A stretch of 64,000 bases of DNA from an uncultured Clostridia bacterium (GCA_934777435.1 CAKVNK010000002.1:124001-188000); one strand, 5' to 3'. Numbered from the stretch's first letter, positions 15,001 to 21,251 are shown. Notes: a model not told the origin generated them from the sequence alone. Numbers and translations: made by a program.

Positions 15001-18000
15001 AAGATAAAACACAAACAGGCTTATCTTATCATTATGCACCTGCTTACCAAATCAACATTCAAACAAATGGTGTTGGTATGTATGTAGGTGGTGTGTTCGG
15101 TAAATTTATTGGCACAATAGGCAATAATAGTAGTCAAGATCCAGGCAAAGGTTTAACAGTTGGTGGCGTAAGCAAAACTGGTTCTTTAAATATTGTAATT
15201 CATAGTGACGGCTCTTACTTTGTTGGTGGCTTGATTGGTAGACTTGAGGGCAATATGTACAATTCAAGTGTTGTTACAAAAAAAGCGGACGGCGGTTTTA
15301 CTCAAAACTTGGCAGTTAATGGAAATCATGTTCAAAACTTTGGTGGACTTGTTGGTATGCTTAAAGTCGGTGCAAGAGCAGGTGGCTCAACTGTAACAGT
15401 GCACGGTGCACACACCTTTGAGTTTACGGTTAACACTATTGAAAACCAAAATTATGCAGACGGTGAAGCATTATTTAACTCAACTATATCAAACAGTCAA
15501 ATTGATCTTTATGCCCAGGCATATTATATAAACTTGGATACATTTAACATTTCATCTTCGTTAATTGTGCCAGCTGATAGTCCTATTAATGGAACTTCTG
15601 GTTGGCATAAAGATTACACTGCGTTCCGTGCAATTCAACGCTGTATTCCAGCGTCAGCAAACGGGCAAATTGATGAAAACGGAACATTACAAACCGCTGG
15701 TTGGGATAGTGTTACAGTTATTTATGATGCTGGTAATATTATGAGTGTTGGCGTAGATAATAAAAATAATATCACTTACACATTGTATGAAGAGGAACCA
15801 GGTGTTCCAAAACTTTACACAAAAATTGGTATCGCAGTTGTATTGTTAGATGAAGCAGGTAATAATATGACCGTTGAAACATTGACATCAAAAGGAGATA
15901 AGGCAAACTTCCCAGATGAAACAGTTATGAATTTGGATGATCCTTACAAGAAATTCACAAAGCTTGAATCATTTGATCAATCTGTAGGTAAATCTATTTA
16001 TGACAACAACAAGTATGCAAGATATTATTATCCTTTGGAATACAATGGAGAGACCTATGCTTTTGGCTTTAGAACGATTTATAATAGTGATAGCAGACCT
16101 TTAACTGGTTCGATATTTGAAGTTAATGGAATAGCCCAAACATCTGTGGATATGGGTGAAGAATATATAGAAGGTCAAAAGACTTGGTCAACAATCCTTG
16201 GATGGTTTGGTGTTGCTCTTGTTATCGCAGCAATCATTATTCCAGGTTGTCAATGGTACCTTGTCGTTGCTGGTATTGCTGGTGCGGCAGTGGGAGTTGT
16301 GAACTTTGCAATGGTGGAAATGTATTCAAATCAATTAATGCAAATTCGTCAATCTTCTATTAACTATATGTTGGCAACAAACCAAAATAGAGGTTTCTTG
16401 GCATCTCTTAATTCTCGTGAAATGAGATACGATATTGATGAAGATGGAAACATTGTAAACATTAGTAGTTCTGGTTACACCTATGAAGATACAGAGTTAA
16501 GCAAATACTATGTGAAATATTCAACAATTAGACCGGTTGATTATTATGATAAGTTGTATTGTGAAGTTACAGGTAAAGATTCAACGGGTGCTGATATTGC
16601 TATTAATAATGAATCAACTGCACTTGAAGTTATTGTTAAAGCTGAAAGCATTAATCAGTGCGTAAAACCTGAAGGCGATATTAACTGGAATGGTAGTTAT
16701 GGATACTTGAACAATAAGGCATATTTCTTGAACTATTTATATAAAGATGGGTACTATTGGAAATGTGCACTTTCTGGTAAAATTGTTTATAACAGAAGTA
16801 ACGCATCATTATTCTATGGTTTAAATCCTAACGCAAAAGAACCATTAGTGTACGACAATGGATTAATATATGTGTATGGAAAATATGATTATGATAACGA
16901 TGTATATACTTATGAAAAAACATATGGCAACCAGCTACAATACAAAAATGGTTCATATACATTGGAAGGCAAAGAAATTTGGGGATCTGCTAAAAATATT
17001 GAAAATCCAGTCATAACAATTAAAGATAAACAATTTATATATGATCCAAACGCTTCCGATAAAATTGGACAAGCAGGTTACAATTTTATTAAAGGTGTTT
17101 ATTACACTTATAAAGGTAAAGATATTTCAGATCTGAAAGGATATGCTAATTATAGCCTTTTGAGCAATAATACTATTCAATCAAATTGGGTGGAAGGTAT
17201 TGATTATGTTACAGCAAATTATATGTTGGCAAATTACTCAGAATATGAAGGTGATTTAATAGTTGGTCAAACCTACTATAAATTAGAATCTGGCACATAT
17301 AATCCTTTTGTTGTGCTTGATGGTGTCGAATATGATAAAACAAATATTTACACAAGAACGACAACAGAAAAAAAGGCGGTTTATGTAATCAATTCAACAA
17401 CTCTTGAAGAATATTCATCTACATTACCACAAAGCACAAATTTAAGAAGTGATGCTTCTAATGATGGGGCATTTGAAAATGAAACACAAATTCCAAAAAT
17501 AATTCAACTTCAAGTTAAACCATACTCATTTAAAAACCCATATCATCGAATGGTTAATAATGTCTTGCCAAAAATTAAAAACGAGACTGCGATGTTCACA
17601 ATCGCGGGTGATAACTATAATGGATCGGCAAGTATAGCCTGTGATGTTAACTATTACTTGTGGCAAGGTGGCTATGTATATGACAGTGATAATAAAAAAT
17701 TGTATACAGCAGTCGAACAATCTGTTATTGAGGATGAAAACAAAAAAATTCCAGTAATTCCAGCAACAGAAAAATCTTACACTCTTAAGGATATTAATGA
17801 TAATTGGAGTACTTATAACAGCTGGTATATATTTAATGGTGAACAATTTGTGTTGGTTTCAAATCTTTATGGCAAGCGTAGGTCTGCTTTGTATTTAAAA
17901 TCTACAAATAAAAACCTTTCTAATACAGAATTACAATCAAAGGTAATTTTAGTAAAAGAACCTACTACTATCACATATAAATCCCTTCAAGATAACTATG

Positions 18001-18533
18001 AAGCCTATAAAGATAAGTATCTTGCAAAAGATGTGAAAATTGGTGATGTGTTTAAGATTTTAAAGATTGACGAAAACAACAAACATTTGTGTTCACTATC
18101 TCAATCTTATACATTAAGTAATGACAATGGTTTTACAGGCTTGTTGTATCAAATTTCATTTGTAATGGGCGATGAAGGTGTGGTTGATTATAACTACAAT
18201 ATGTATTTGTCTAATGCAAAATATGGTTTGTATACAAGATATAAGTATTTATTTGCGGACAACACTGGGAAGGATGGTGATGGAAATGATAGAATTATTG
18301 GGGCTTCCGACCTGGCTAAACGTTTTTGGAAATTTGACAATAATAATTACTCTATAGTTCCAAAAGAAGATTCAACTGTTGTTAATAATGGTAGAAAAAC
18401 ATACTTTGTTGAACGCGTTATGGTAACTTTAAGTAATTCAACTGGTAACACTTTGTCAACGATTTATCTTGGCAGGAGTAACGGTTCACAAAAAGTTGGT
18501 AAAATTTCTATTAGTTCATATGAATTCAAATAG
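3..18533 (+). CDS. Giant GLUG-repeat surface protein, 5'-truncated by window edge
   Basis: The reading frame is open to the left edge, so the true start lies outside; at least 6176 residues are visible. The TTG near base 27 is only an internal codon. Most of the protein is Asn/Thr/Ser-rich beta-type sequence with many GLUG-like motifs (GGLVG, GGVAG, GGLAG plus a polar tail), densest around nt 2080-2600, 6400-7080, 7880-8700, 9480-10680 and 12660-15370. Between the repeat blocks (for example nt 2900-6000) lie Ig-like or beta-sandwich-like stretches. Near visible residues 5395-5440 (nt 16190-16320) is a hydrophobic pair of segments resembling a membrane hairpin, followed by about 730 Tyr/Lys/Asn-rich residues without repeats. 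No LPXTG motif is seen. GLUG proteins in Gram-positives are usually secreted or cell-surface. A role in adhesion or envelope structure is inference. It ends with TAG followed by a terminator. Confidence 0.85.
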   Translation, partial: AGYVDDYVLPITKVVTANSFEVLSARTGSINYIDQTYLVDAEQETVFFLKVRYTGDNLALDTIDLSLPVDSGFTFKNGRTSINVKNDFASAGISLAEGRTKVDSTTNEYYEIYQIPLRPTNAVGSALVSISAGKTGNYALFEGYFTIKSVFVAQSDNFTIQTEGQNITKITDLTSLEFDKFAVVNNINLKSEISFGQINPNGQFEQKTVANVRLTKSGKEGNANFSASAVDYLTIGRADSANKFQIWGIQGGKTTHFVATITHYTRDGGVITEKQQSLEFEVAAYNNINNIELAFNSANAGKIVYINSNYPDAASTNVVFNAKSELSEPSASISFGMNSGETQNKTGINKVKIGIFGDDTCVDIYLNTDDGLKLIKNNQIIDKLSGNIVVKLVKTPEQSLRYVGLSFTALSFDQETSVSRSITINFGDYTPSSKIELEGNSLKKENGDISINMSFMNVPDGGQTTTNFNATVTYDNQSATISRYDDLDYQLYQIMIDDQGNPIKRNGKYQTIELSKAANRLGININKNNGKSEVGVSANKALGGGMFILRLVAQDSYNELTGKYENFVEIFISIADGSNTAKYKISSVDDFNNIANNLNAHYVLTNDIVIKNHKTFESFSGSISGKDIKYSSNGNITETIRKLTITIANGSTETDNVYYGIFERLTGEASISDLTLDIRFADITPNLTDPSKAVYIGGLAGVIDTNVKIENVKFIVNVNNINLQQNVNNRPNLTTDVFVGGVAGEMAGSIDLNNSPVTISGNIKTSFAVIDKNIYFGGVAGRLLGNISGNYTQPSDLKGVVYNIGLNVHFIQAENNVTATNVIVGGVAGVAENANISGIIVMGQIEIASTLSLANGFGAGIVGQATNSQIKDIVLLGVNIYAGSPNLNLAGVAGKTLGSGTEKTIINNVKFIGFRIEDGIENGLTLNPDNYGLISNINSSNNGVGTVAGVIAQMGNNSTITLCSVENFADADMLVGEQVFGLAQVVDSAENVEISLSYVNANILAGATKQSSLLANIATSNSYYIGKFVGSRNAGIAGANNYIFVLDGNGNVNYATSPADSDITVVLDNYSKDTVNQIDAVSGEKWAISTTKNLVKVGEYTFCLPYLTENFTLIPTDILANINQTKLEEIKSLYSDADTSAEDNVLKAYKITETAIINYFNDIKNPLRNADNNTYKIADLVDITVVPDNAIGTVVYKILHGAEYASIVNGDSIYFKGVSNRDYILVKAYSLFNPDACDYFLFYTQTWFSDIELDGGSLQKVDSNIYQLETHKGFEDIEIDVLTSNVKQGDATTYSSLFDVDNIREFVEFETSVTNLNTTETGHATKIDQISSMFNRLTISSTNNDFADGEKQERIVIKVKFNLTAYLGSVVCPQVDGVDKYIDLATLTVNVNISETATGLEFTTDHLEGESKENFAFNATLHTGYVGSSIDTPEDNKYIETNLNNNIVEFIEPNHDSLLMSFSVLDGQDEFNRLLAQAKVSTIPELFDIDVFNTFNNANKTFNYSIALQLKDSYNTRYLTAPISFAIKVFAKSNPNVDGGSAINLVIKPSSLSTSIIINNYAASSEQTKDNYTHLITSSQVETATITPGGNGGVLAIRMQPSYAYVGRVTLSSSQLFVPSLNDNVTARFEQLVYHTKLDSYIGITPSCEQTADGLGVILKLASQTENGVEYTFDGTIYVHVVLDKKFSGLADEIRLTLDVENTDGTHIVKTKSLVTDFLPGVELDYDNQYLVGTGDAKGYLIQQNTTNNIVTLKIYGYQFNANPSVTIAWANENNTDNDNNHLADIDYIWLDKYSDLKPNADGSYTMRMSVAVREKITQPFKISVNMSLISNNEIKTDGSDITFYPTDYLLNNKQAKFEFGSKLNLALNQSRDLTFSFVTNNTNIDYSTEIYLKLLADFANKSVEEFKNMSTTEKADVVKKLLAKFTYMEGDVSKNFADTSEYFELYTTNYGSGSENITYMRLKANGKFETSVKFKVFYTYEKQAGGNYALKFGEDTTYPYVLEIAFDMQFYTATTRQQAFAISSAEQMFDSNGNSLLGEGQNYVLTNDIVVELAKPITTKIASLDGNNKKIIIKNFAVDSSSSSSETAGYYGLFATVDESTLLYNIVVDYSQFNTGKSGQLVLAYENITSVVFGGLAAVNNGLIYNCDVVNAGNASKIINILVNNNADTSITFGGLVGINNGTITNSRVGRSESTKIIANDNSQTSYTEFFKPLEFIVGNRTIEQGQGFKSLIGGLVGVNNSGKTISSSYVANTSLYTYSTNQDSKLAGFVADNSGKISYSYVKGLESTITSENVYATGSKVEAYADGNIAGFVYDNNSGANINNSFANIELVSKSAFMAGFVFNNNSGASIAQCYASCTFTNTNSDTSLQITPEQPFVGADTTGLHSLGTLENCFWYKDNDPNRQFILFEDDTKPQATGLNATNFADTTNLVNFVFVLSNSKNDRDEGIWSFYNNQGNVVKLPELTIANNVAHSFRYESGNASEESGLDKYTYATKFSLGSKANPEIISSVQEFNDVFTSYGTSTTFSGYVRFINDIDFASDKAAIQTRRGFVLGGERSSTNVVADSYTSVDGNGMSISNIYLDVGEDSEKSVGLFAEINRAYIKNLNLSFSSGNFSTANSVYSGGLAGRVSDSVIINISLDGASTTIQGANIVGGLAGLIEGQSLIYGVSSNLSVNTTNGDTTELYNSTKHANDTNYATRLSYAGGIVGIADLTARAYSKEAFNLSYLYINENAVDKNQTLNIVADFAGGVAGYVGKEVKALRLSYNIGTNNRIKGQYSAGGLFGASVGASVEASKVSASDTDTEQFAYDQSFADYVVNGLTDLQLDEKYNAGLIESYQYGGGLIGMGIGSTVFSCYSKASFYAGVNIGGLIGLDVLSTLNFNYSVPYLNFNGNMEELKTVGGYIGVAGNASTPTYGQIYSSLGSISGGISYAFSTILINNAQYQTYVQTMKNQGINVDSQIFNNFIGSDYIDHIVFQAYVGNVDYTTVPTNINYTAGVAVKQMKDLFDLDTPDNQLATYNAIFSIWDTKYWNLDTYRHFFPLLTDQRDENYEIIKDANDFNKLKNNPTGSFKIVDDINMDTYIGGTNFVFDFTFKGVLVGEKPNGETPMVYNLHVAGTDKDDAGLFRATQGATFRNIEFSWKENGVGGTRAVEIKNFAGLVGTDTPSTESQINTKISAILVTVGKTPSTNNAKASELFAKSDKASTITGFAGLIYSATGTSILNSSFSGVVTATVKNEDSVSVVPHQLAGLIGIGQTDDTNTLGIVNSTVGDNQETVFNLTLQTTKQVNFGLIAGELTSTAVSGNIVGSLGSATSTNKIVVANIVLNGCNNAINLAGLVAVSENCTLSDNASYNKIVVSQTETDNSSARLNLAGLVGKYLLDKSDRVMTANKAKVYLESTANVGVTYASAGIATVETEQKVQIIQSVLTGDILVSGNSVVGAVVANADLGEEKSTTVLLDQVVANVNITPTLTTDATNADEISTITGGLVGNINGELILANTMNMGRIMPKSVSANVKYFVGGMAGKVNKVTINLDSYSYSLSSILAGGLSGQAIAQQLGQDGAEKADISNMSALFGYVDNVNINGQAYNTTATNKMELKGDIFYSTDLSLMPEDSLFGTNLTYTTLIGTESGYQQRAVETGLWTNTASNNTCVPYITSLYAPLRQLNILQTASNNYVSGLAANPKTNYVSTTENYYYLVSGLNLDSKFVGIAIGSSTISDLFINTIDENSALSNVHINYDNKAVTRPLVHVNLGVIYNCSINGVITSLTDTQNNNGSIGLIVNNNYGLLSHSFNSADITSKIKVGALAVANSDSGTISSSYFTGNITITDDSSSVYGFAFAETVNGYYFNNYSAGNITKVSSNSFGAVSMGVNNYVDPLATPVDGNIGETEQGQTNALMKATTYQLMSASILHGNWKSTLLETQMFDLTDTSFGFNFNYPVYNFNQYTFISGSSIEPLSLNSYSRQTGNGVDKVFEVSHLGVLSSIQGIIANVNGANRSYKLIRDIDGTVNADGNVNWVAVGYSSTAISENMFAGSESGFTGTFDGTKAVEDNKVTEVYSISNIANNGLFANVGYNKEGKAIANIQNIAFKGNFDKFVQSGAIGTTIKGDVEITNIDISSLTISAATLAGSGVNKVAMLFASQISGSLSIIGLTTKNEDTQQGATTNVATLQTGGAGYYASLLAELQLGNVEFNDEALYINFDDGTGSSIDNNVIGGLVGLISGNADTTEQQSVRSLYAGGQTDVNLTLTNHQIIGGLIGQVGNGSNSCDFVVSNFKVKFTRSTFTANQFGGLIGVVNSQIQIKSCIIENRDLNISFAQGENRYFGLVAAIINGGSLTYDDSGTAFEYSSKIMINADATTSSVSDFESSQGFGALVGKLAQDEASFVMKGQIATFAPTMVVVNACNVGGFVGYYGGGTISIAKPKLIKLQGTVNVGGAIGYANAKLKIDEESDINKYISVEKSSNTEAEANKFAELQSALTKSATNAMNWGGLIGKAGESCEINGLANYNAIKIQNNLVNSKISNVGGVVGYTMGKVNNCVNNASILVLDLYGQAPAVGTDFYNLYVSSETADMNQATVSIRPINVGGIAGKSDGEITSCTISEEVVVQGYESVGGIVGYTNSLVIGFKIVNTNDTTPSENVVYYENLDGSYRAVNTLTMQDDKPVYNQDGSLKYNNLDTFDINKTYYVMDSNAIVYGNVMGAYNVGGVVGCLDSAGSIAGYKVKANVYGNTNVGGAVGFAKNNTVVENNMVAATITTDDAGNTTKYYPTIKGIMVHDYVLISAVSDEGNSYYFIPTSVGGLIGSTVDSSGTATGTRVANNIVLANITSTEEGVTPRTVKDENGNVDAAAIQGVNKGSNVISTISNFMLTSNSSSLALDDKAKNSIIYNGKTERKTKFNGLATGFGGLIGSTDSNTVLKNENLAFTIETNHITTSIDASLGINVGTYYGSYIIWASVQETTGNNSVEHKMVLPVLQAESNISGAYNIGGAIGYSEDKTQTGLSYHYAPAYQINIQTNGVGMYVGGVFGKFIGTIGNNSSQDPGKGLTVGGVSKTGSLNIVIHSDGSYFVGGLIGRLEGNMYNSSVVTKKADGGFTQNLAVNGNHVQNFGGLVGMLKVGARAGGSTVTVHGAHTFEFTVNTIENQNYADGEALFNSTISNSQIDLYAQAYYINLDTFNISSSLIVPADSPINGTSGWHKDYTAFRAIQRCIPASANGQIDENGTLQTAGWDSVTVIYDAGNIMSVGVDNKNNITYTLYEEEPGVPKLYTKIGIAVVLLDEAGNNMTVETLTSKGDKANFPDETVMNLDDPYKKFTKLESFDQSVGKSIYDNNKYARYYYPLEYNGETYAFGFRTIYNSDSRPLTGSIFEVNGIAQTSVDMGEEYIEGQKTWSTILGWFGVALVIAAIIIPGCQWYLVVAGIAGAAVGVVNFAMVEMYSNQLMQIRQSSINYMLATNQNRGFLASLNSREMRYDIDEDGNIVNISSSGYTYEDTELSKYYVKYSTIRPVDYYDKLYCEVTGKDSTGADIAINNESTALEVIVKAESINQCVKPEGDINWNGSYGYLNNKAYFLNYLYKDGYYWKCALSGKIVYNRSNASLFYGLNPNAKEPLVYDNGLIYVYGKYDYDNDVYTYEKTYGNQLQYKNGSYTLEGKEIWGSAKNIENPVITIKDKQFIYDPNASDKIGQAGYNFIKGVYYTYKGKDISDLKGYANYSLLSNNTIQSNWVEGIDYVTANYMLANYSEYEGDLIVGQTYYKLESGTYNPFVVLDGVEYDKTNIYTRTTTEKKAVYVINSTTLEEYSSTLPQSTNLRSDASNDGAFENETQIPKIIQLQVKPYSFKNPYHRMVNNVLPKIKNETAMFTIAGDNYNGSASIACDVNYYLWQGGYVYDSDNKKLYTAVEQSVIEDENKKIPVIPATEKSYTLKDINDNWSTYNSWYIFNGEQFVLVSNLYGKRRSALYLKSTNKNLSNTELQSKVILVKEPTTITYKSLQDNYEAYKDKYLAKDVKIGDVFKILKIDENNKHLCSLSQSYTLSNDNGFTGLLYQISFVMGDEGVVDYNYNMYLSNAKYGLYTRYKYLFADNTGKDGDGNDRIIGASDLAKRFWKFDNNNYSIVPKEDSTVVNNGRKTYFVERVMVTLSNSTGNTLSTIYLGRSNGSQKVGKISISSYEFK

Positions 18534-18541
18534 ACATAAAA

Positions 18542-18565
18542 ACTCACTTTCGGGTGAGTTTTTTG
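18542..18565 (+). terminator. Intrinsic terminator after the giant gene
   Basis: Perfect stem ACTCAC/GTGAGT with loop TTTCGG, followed by a T run, 8 nt after the stop codon of the giant gene. Confidence 0.85.
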
Positions 18566-18646
18566 TTTTTGTTGGTTTTTAATTTATCTAAATTGAATAA
18601 TCATTGTTGCTAAAAATTTATTCTTGTTATGTTAAAAATTTTTCTA

Positions 18647-18675
18647 TTGACAAATTAAAATTTTTGTGTTAACCT
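18647..18675 (+). promoter_or_regulatory. Promoter of the lipoprotein gene
   Basis: TTGACA, 17-nt spacer, TAACCT. The -35 is perfect and the -10 keeps the TA...T positions. It lies 40 nt before the lipoprotein ATG, so that gene can be expressed independently of the giant gene. Confidence 0.6.
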
Positions 18676-18714
18676 TTTAGAAAGTAAAGATTTTTTTTAA
18701 TCAAAGGAGCAATT

Positions 18715-19791
18715 ATGGAAGACAAAAAACCTAATTTAATCCAAAGAGCGATAACTCGAATTGCAAATAAAATGTATAACACTAAAGTGTTCAAGCGTGT
18801 TGGAACACTTACTATTGCTTTACTTACAGCTTTATCATTGTCAGCATGTAACCCTAAAATGCCAGAACCAACTCCAGGGCCAGGCGTATCAACAGTGTGT
18901 AGTGAATGTGGTGGTAACCATAAAACCGAGGATCACGGCAAACAAACAGAGGCGGGCTATTCAGTTTTGTTGCACTCTATTGTTGAGGACCCATATTATC
19001 AGTCCATAGTAAAATTGGCAAAAGAAAATGTAAAGCCGAACAATGATCCAATCGATAAATATCAATATCTATTAAATCAACACCCATATGGCTTTTTGGA
19101 AAAGCAGGGCTATGATGTGGAAGGAATAAAAAATGGTGAAATTTCTTGCCAGACATTCAGTTATGTGCGTGCAGATCAACCTAACAGATTGTATATGGTT
19201 ACAAGAGTGTCAACCGATCAAAATATCAATTCCATTAAAGCCAAATATTATGACAATTATTTGATAAGTTATGATTTATCAAAAGAGGAAATGGCGGATT
19301 ATAAAGGCACTTATGCTCAACAATATATTTATGCAAATTTTTTAAATGATGCAATTTCAAAGCAAAAGAAAGTTACAGTACATATGTCAACAATAACAAC
19401 ACAAGATGTATCGTCAGATGTGTTTTATTACGCTGAAAAAACGGGCGAAAGGAATAGATACAAACCATTAAAAAAGGTTGGCGAAGTGTTGTATGTTTCA
19501 GCGGTTGCTGGTAATTCTGGTGAAAATGAAATATCAATAATTGGATTTACACCAACACAGGCACATTATGTTACATTGATGGATGGTGAATATATTTATG
19601 CTGTTAACAATGTTTTATATAATTTAGGCTCTACTGCAGCAAATAAAGTTGTAGGTGAACCACAAGTTTATGATATTGAATATTTCAATAAAACTTGGAT
19701 AGATTGTGCTGATAGTGATTATACAGCTTTTAGACGTTATGGTGGCTATTGCTGTGGGAATATGACTTACGAACCAGGTTTGAAAAAATAA
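18715..19791 (+). CDS. Predicted lipoprotein with a Cys/His cluster after the anchor
   Basis: Encodes 358 aa; the ATG follows AAAGGAG at good spacing. A long basic N-region (about 30 residues) precedes a hydrophobic stretch and the lipobox LSAC with Cys45, so it should be a lipid-anchored extracytoplasmic protein. After a Pro-rich linker (residues 47-57) comes C62-x2-C65-x3-H69-x4-H74, which looks like a metal site. The rest is a globular, Tyr-rich domain I do not recognise, ending near a GGYCCG motif. It sits directly behind the giant GLUG gene but has its own promoter and terminator. A shared envelope role is inference from position only. Confidence 0.75.
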   Translation: MEDKKPNLIQRAITRIANKMYNTKVFKRVGTLTIALLTALSLSACNPKMPEPTPGPGVSTVCSECGGNHKTEDHGKQTEAGYSVLLHSIVEDPYYQSIVKLAKENVKPNNDPIDKYQYLLNQHPYGFLEKQGYDVEGIKNGEISCQTFSYVRADQPNRLYMVTRVSTDQNINSIKAKYYDNYLISYDLSKEEMADYKGTYAQQYIYANFLNDAISKQKKVTVHMSTITTQDVSSDVFYYAEKTGERNRYKPLKKVGEVLYVSAVAGNSGENEISIIGFTPTQAHYVTLMDGEYIYAVNNVLYNLGSTAANKVVGEPQVYDIEYFNKTWIDCADSDYTAFRRYGGYCCGNMTYEPGLKK

Positions 19792-19826
19792 ATATTATCA
19801 ATATCAAATTTATTAAATAAAAAATA

Positions 19827-19853
19827 AAAGTCTGCTGGGTGGCGGACTTTTTT
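19827..19853 (+). terminator. Intrinsic terminator after the lipoprotein gene
   Basis: AAAGTCTGC pairs with GCGGACTTT (one G-U pair) around a short loop, followed by a T run. Confidence 0.8.
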
Positions 19854-19874
19854 AAATTTCTTTAACAAAACTGG

Positions 19875-19903
19875 TTGACAATTCTGTTTTGTGGGTGTAT
19901 AAT
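19875..19903 (+). promoter_or_regulatory. Promoter of the rplJ-rplL operon
   Basis: Consensus TTGACA, 17-nt spacer, TATAAT. Transcription would start near 19910, just upstream of the L10 leader. Confidence 0.85.
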
Positions 19904-19909
19904 AAGCCC

Positions 19910-20010
19910 AGTTTAATAAATTTCACGCCAAAGACCACAAGTGCTTTTAGCATAAAGTTATTAATTTGAACTGCTTGTGTAGGAGAGAAAAGAAATGTCG
20001 ATTATTATTG
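19910..20010 (+). ncRNA. L10 leader RNA (ribosomal protein L10(L12)4 autoregulation)
   Basis: The 5' UTR has the L10-leader hallmark: an AAAGACCACAAGTGC segment whose ACAAG arm pairs with CTTGT in ACTGCTTGTGTAGGAGAG, with a bulged hairpin between. It sits between a perfect promoter and a terminator ahead of rplJ. In Firmicutes the L10-L12 complex binds this structure and represses the operon. The assignment is from motif memory; an Rfam RF00557 search would settle it. Confidence 0.75.
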
Positions 20011-20042
20011 ATTCCTTTTGTCTTGGCAAAAGGAATTTTTTA
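20011..20042 (+). terminator. Terminator/attenuator in the rplJ leader
   Basis: ATTCCTTTTG pairs perfectly with CAAAAGGAAT over a 6-nt loop, followed by a T run. It lies between the L10 leader and rplJ (GTG 104 nt downstream), so it is placed as the off-switch controlled by the leader. Confidence 0.75.
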
Positions 20043-20145
20043 AATTAAAAACATTTAGTTTATCTATTTGTTTTTGTGAACAAGTGTGGTTTTAGTTTAT
20101 CTTTAATCACATTTGTTAACTTCAAAAGGCATAAAGGAGGATAAA

Positions 20146-20631
20146 GTGTCAGCAAATCTTGAAGCAAAAAAGAATGCGGTAGAGGAAATTAAAAGCCTTA
20201 TCAGTGCAAGCAAGTCTATTGTTTTGGTTGATTACCGTGGTATCAGCGTTAGCAACGACACCGCTTTGCGTAAATCTTTAAGAGAAAATAACGTAACTTA
20301 CAAAGTTATCAAAAATACTCTCTTTAAGAAAGCATGTGAACAACTTGGTATCAATGGCTTTGACGAAGCACTTAACGGCACAACTGCTTTTGCTTTTGGT
20401 ATGGACGATGAAACTGCAGCCCCTCGCATGATTAAAAATGCAATTAAGGACTACACAACACTTTCAATCAAGGCTGGTTACTGTGATGGTAAAGTTCTTG
20501 ACGAAAATGGTGTTAAAGTTTTGGCTTCTATCCCAAGCAGAGAACAACTTCTTGCTCAGTTGGTATATGTCCTCAATGCACCAGTGTCTGGCTTGGCACG
20601 TGCATTAAAAGCGGTCGCAGAAAAAGAATAA
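20146..20631 (+). CDS. rplJ: 50S ribosomal protein L10
   Basis: Encodes 161 aa. L10 is the base of the L7/L12 stalk on the large subunit. The GTG start is chosen because AAAGGAGG ends 5 nt before it and the product then begins MSANLEAKKNAVEEIKS, typical of L10; the frame stays open upstream to a TTG that has no site. The central region keeps the usual VDYRGISV...LRKSLRENNVTYKVIKNTL pattern and the C-terminal helix that carries L12 dimers is present. First gene of a two-gene operon with rplL, under the L10 leader. Confidence 0.95.
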   Translation: MSANLEAKKNAVEEIKSLISASKSIVLVDYRGISVSNDTALRKSLRENNVTYKVIKNTLFKKACEQLGINGFDEALNGTTAFAFGMDDETAAPRMIKNAIKDYTTLSIKAGYCDGKVLDENGVKVLASIPSREQLLAQLVYVLNAPVSGLARALKAVAEKE

Positions 20632-20792
20632 TATTGACTTGTTGGTTAATGTTGGCCAAACAGTTAAGTTATTTTAAAAATCGCTTTGTGAAAATTCACA
20701 TTTAGCCAAAAATTTTGGTTTTGTGCTTAGCCAAAGTTTTGTTAGTTTGATTTGTCAAACATCACAGCACGCAATAAAAAAAGGAGAAAATT

Positions 20793-21164
20793 ATGGATAA
20801 ACAAAAATTCATTGAAGAAATTAAGGCTATGACAGTCGTTGAACTTAACGAATTAGTTAAAGCCATTGAAGAAGAATTTGGTGTTAGCGCAGCTGCAGCA
20901 GTTGTTGCTGGCCCAGCTGCAGCTGGTGAAGCTGCCCCTGCAGCAGAAGAAAAAACAGAATTCAACGTTGTGCTTAAAGAAGTTGGCGCAAACAAAATTG
21001 CTGTTATTAAAGCAGTTCGTGAAGCAACAGGCCTTGGCTTGATGGAAGCTAAAGCAATGGTTGAAAGTGCACCTGCAACAGTTAAAGAAAATGTACCTAC
21101 CGCTGATGCTAAAGCTCTTGAAAAGGCTTTGACAGACGCTGGTGCAGTTGTTGAACTTAAATAA
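20793..21164 (+). CDS. rplL: 50S ribosomal protein L7/L12
   Basis: Encodes 123 aa, normal family length. The N-terminal dimerisation region (MDKQKFIEEIKAMTVVELNE), an Ala/Pro/Gly hinge (about residues 34-52) and the C-terminal domain with GLGLMEAKAMVE that contacts translation factors are all visible. It is the multi-copy stalk protein that recruits EF-Tu and EF-G. AAGGAG precedes the ATG. It lies 160 nt after rplJ and is followed by a terminator; rpoB, its usual downstream neighbour, is absent here. Confidence 0.97.
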   Translation: MDKQKFIEEIKAMTVVELNELVKAIEEEFGVSAAAAVVAGPAAAGEAAPAAEEKTEFNVVLKEVGANKIAVIKAVREATGLGLMEAKAMVESAPATVKENVPTADAKALEKALTDAGAVVELK

Positions 21165-21182
21165 TCTTTTATGCCAAAAGAA

Positions 21183-21212
21183 AAAGAGTGACCAAAAGGT
21201 TGCTCTTTTTTA
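21183..21212 (+). terminator. Intrinsic terminator after rplL
   Basis: AAAGAGTGACC pairs with GGTTGCTCTTT (G-U and A-C positions inside) over AAAA, followed by T-rich sequence. Confidence 0.75.
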
Positions 21213-21251
21213 TTTTTGTTTGTAAACTTAAAATAACAAAAGAGAAAATTT

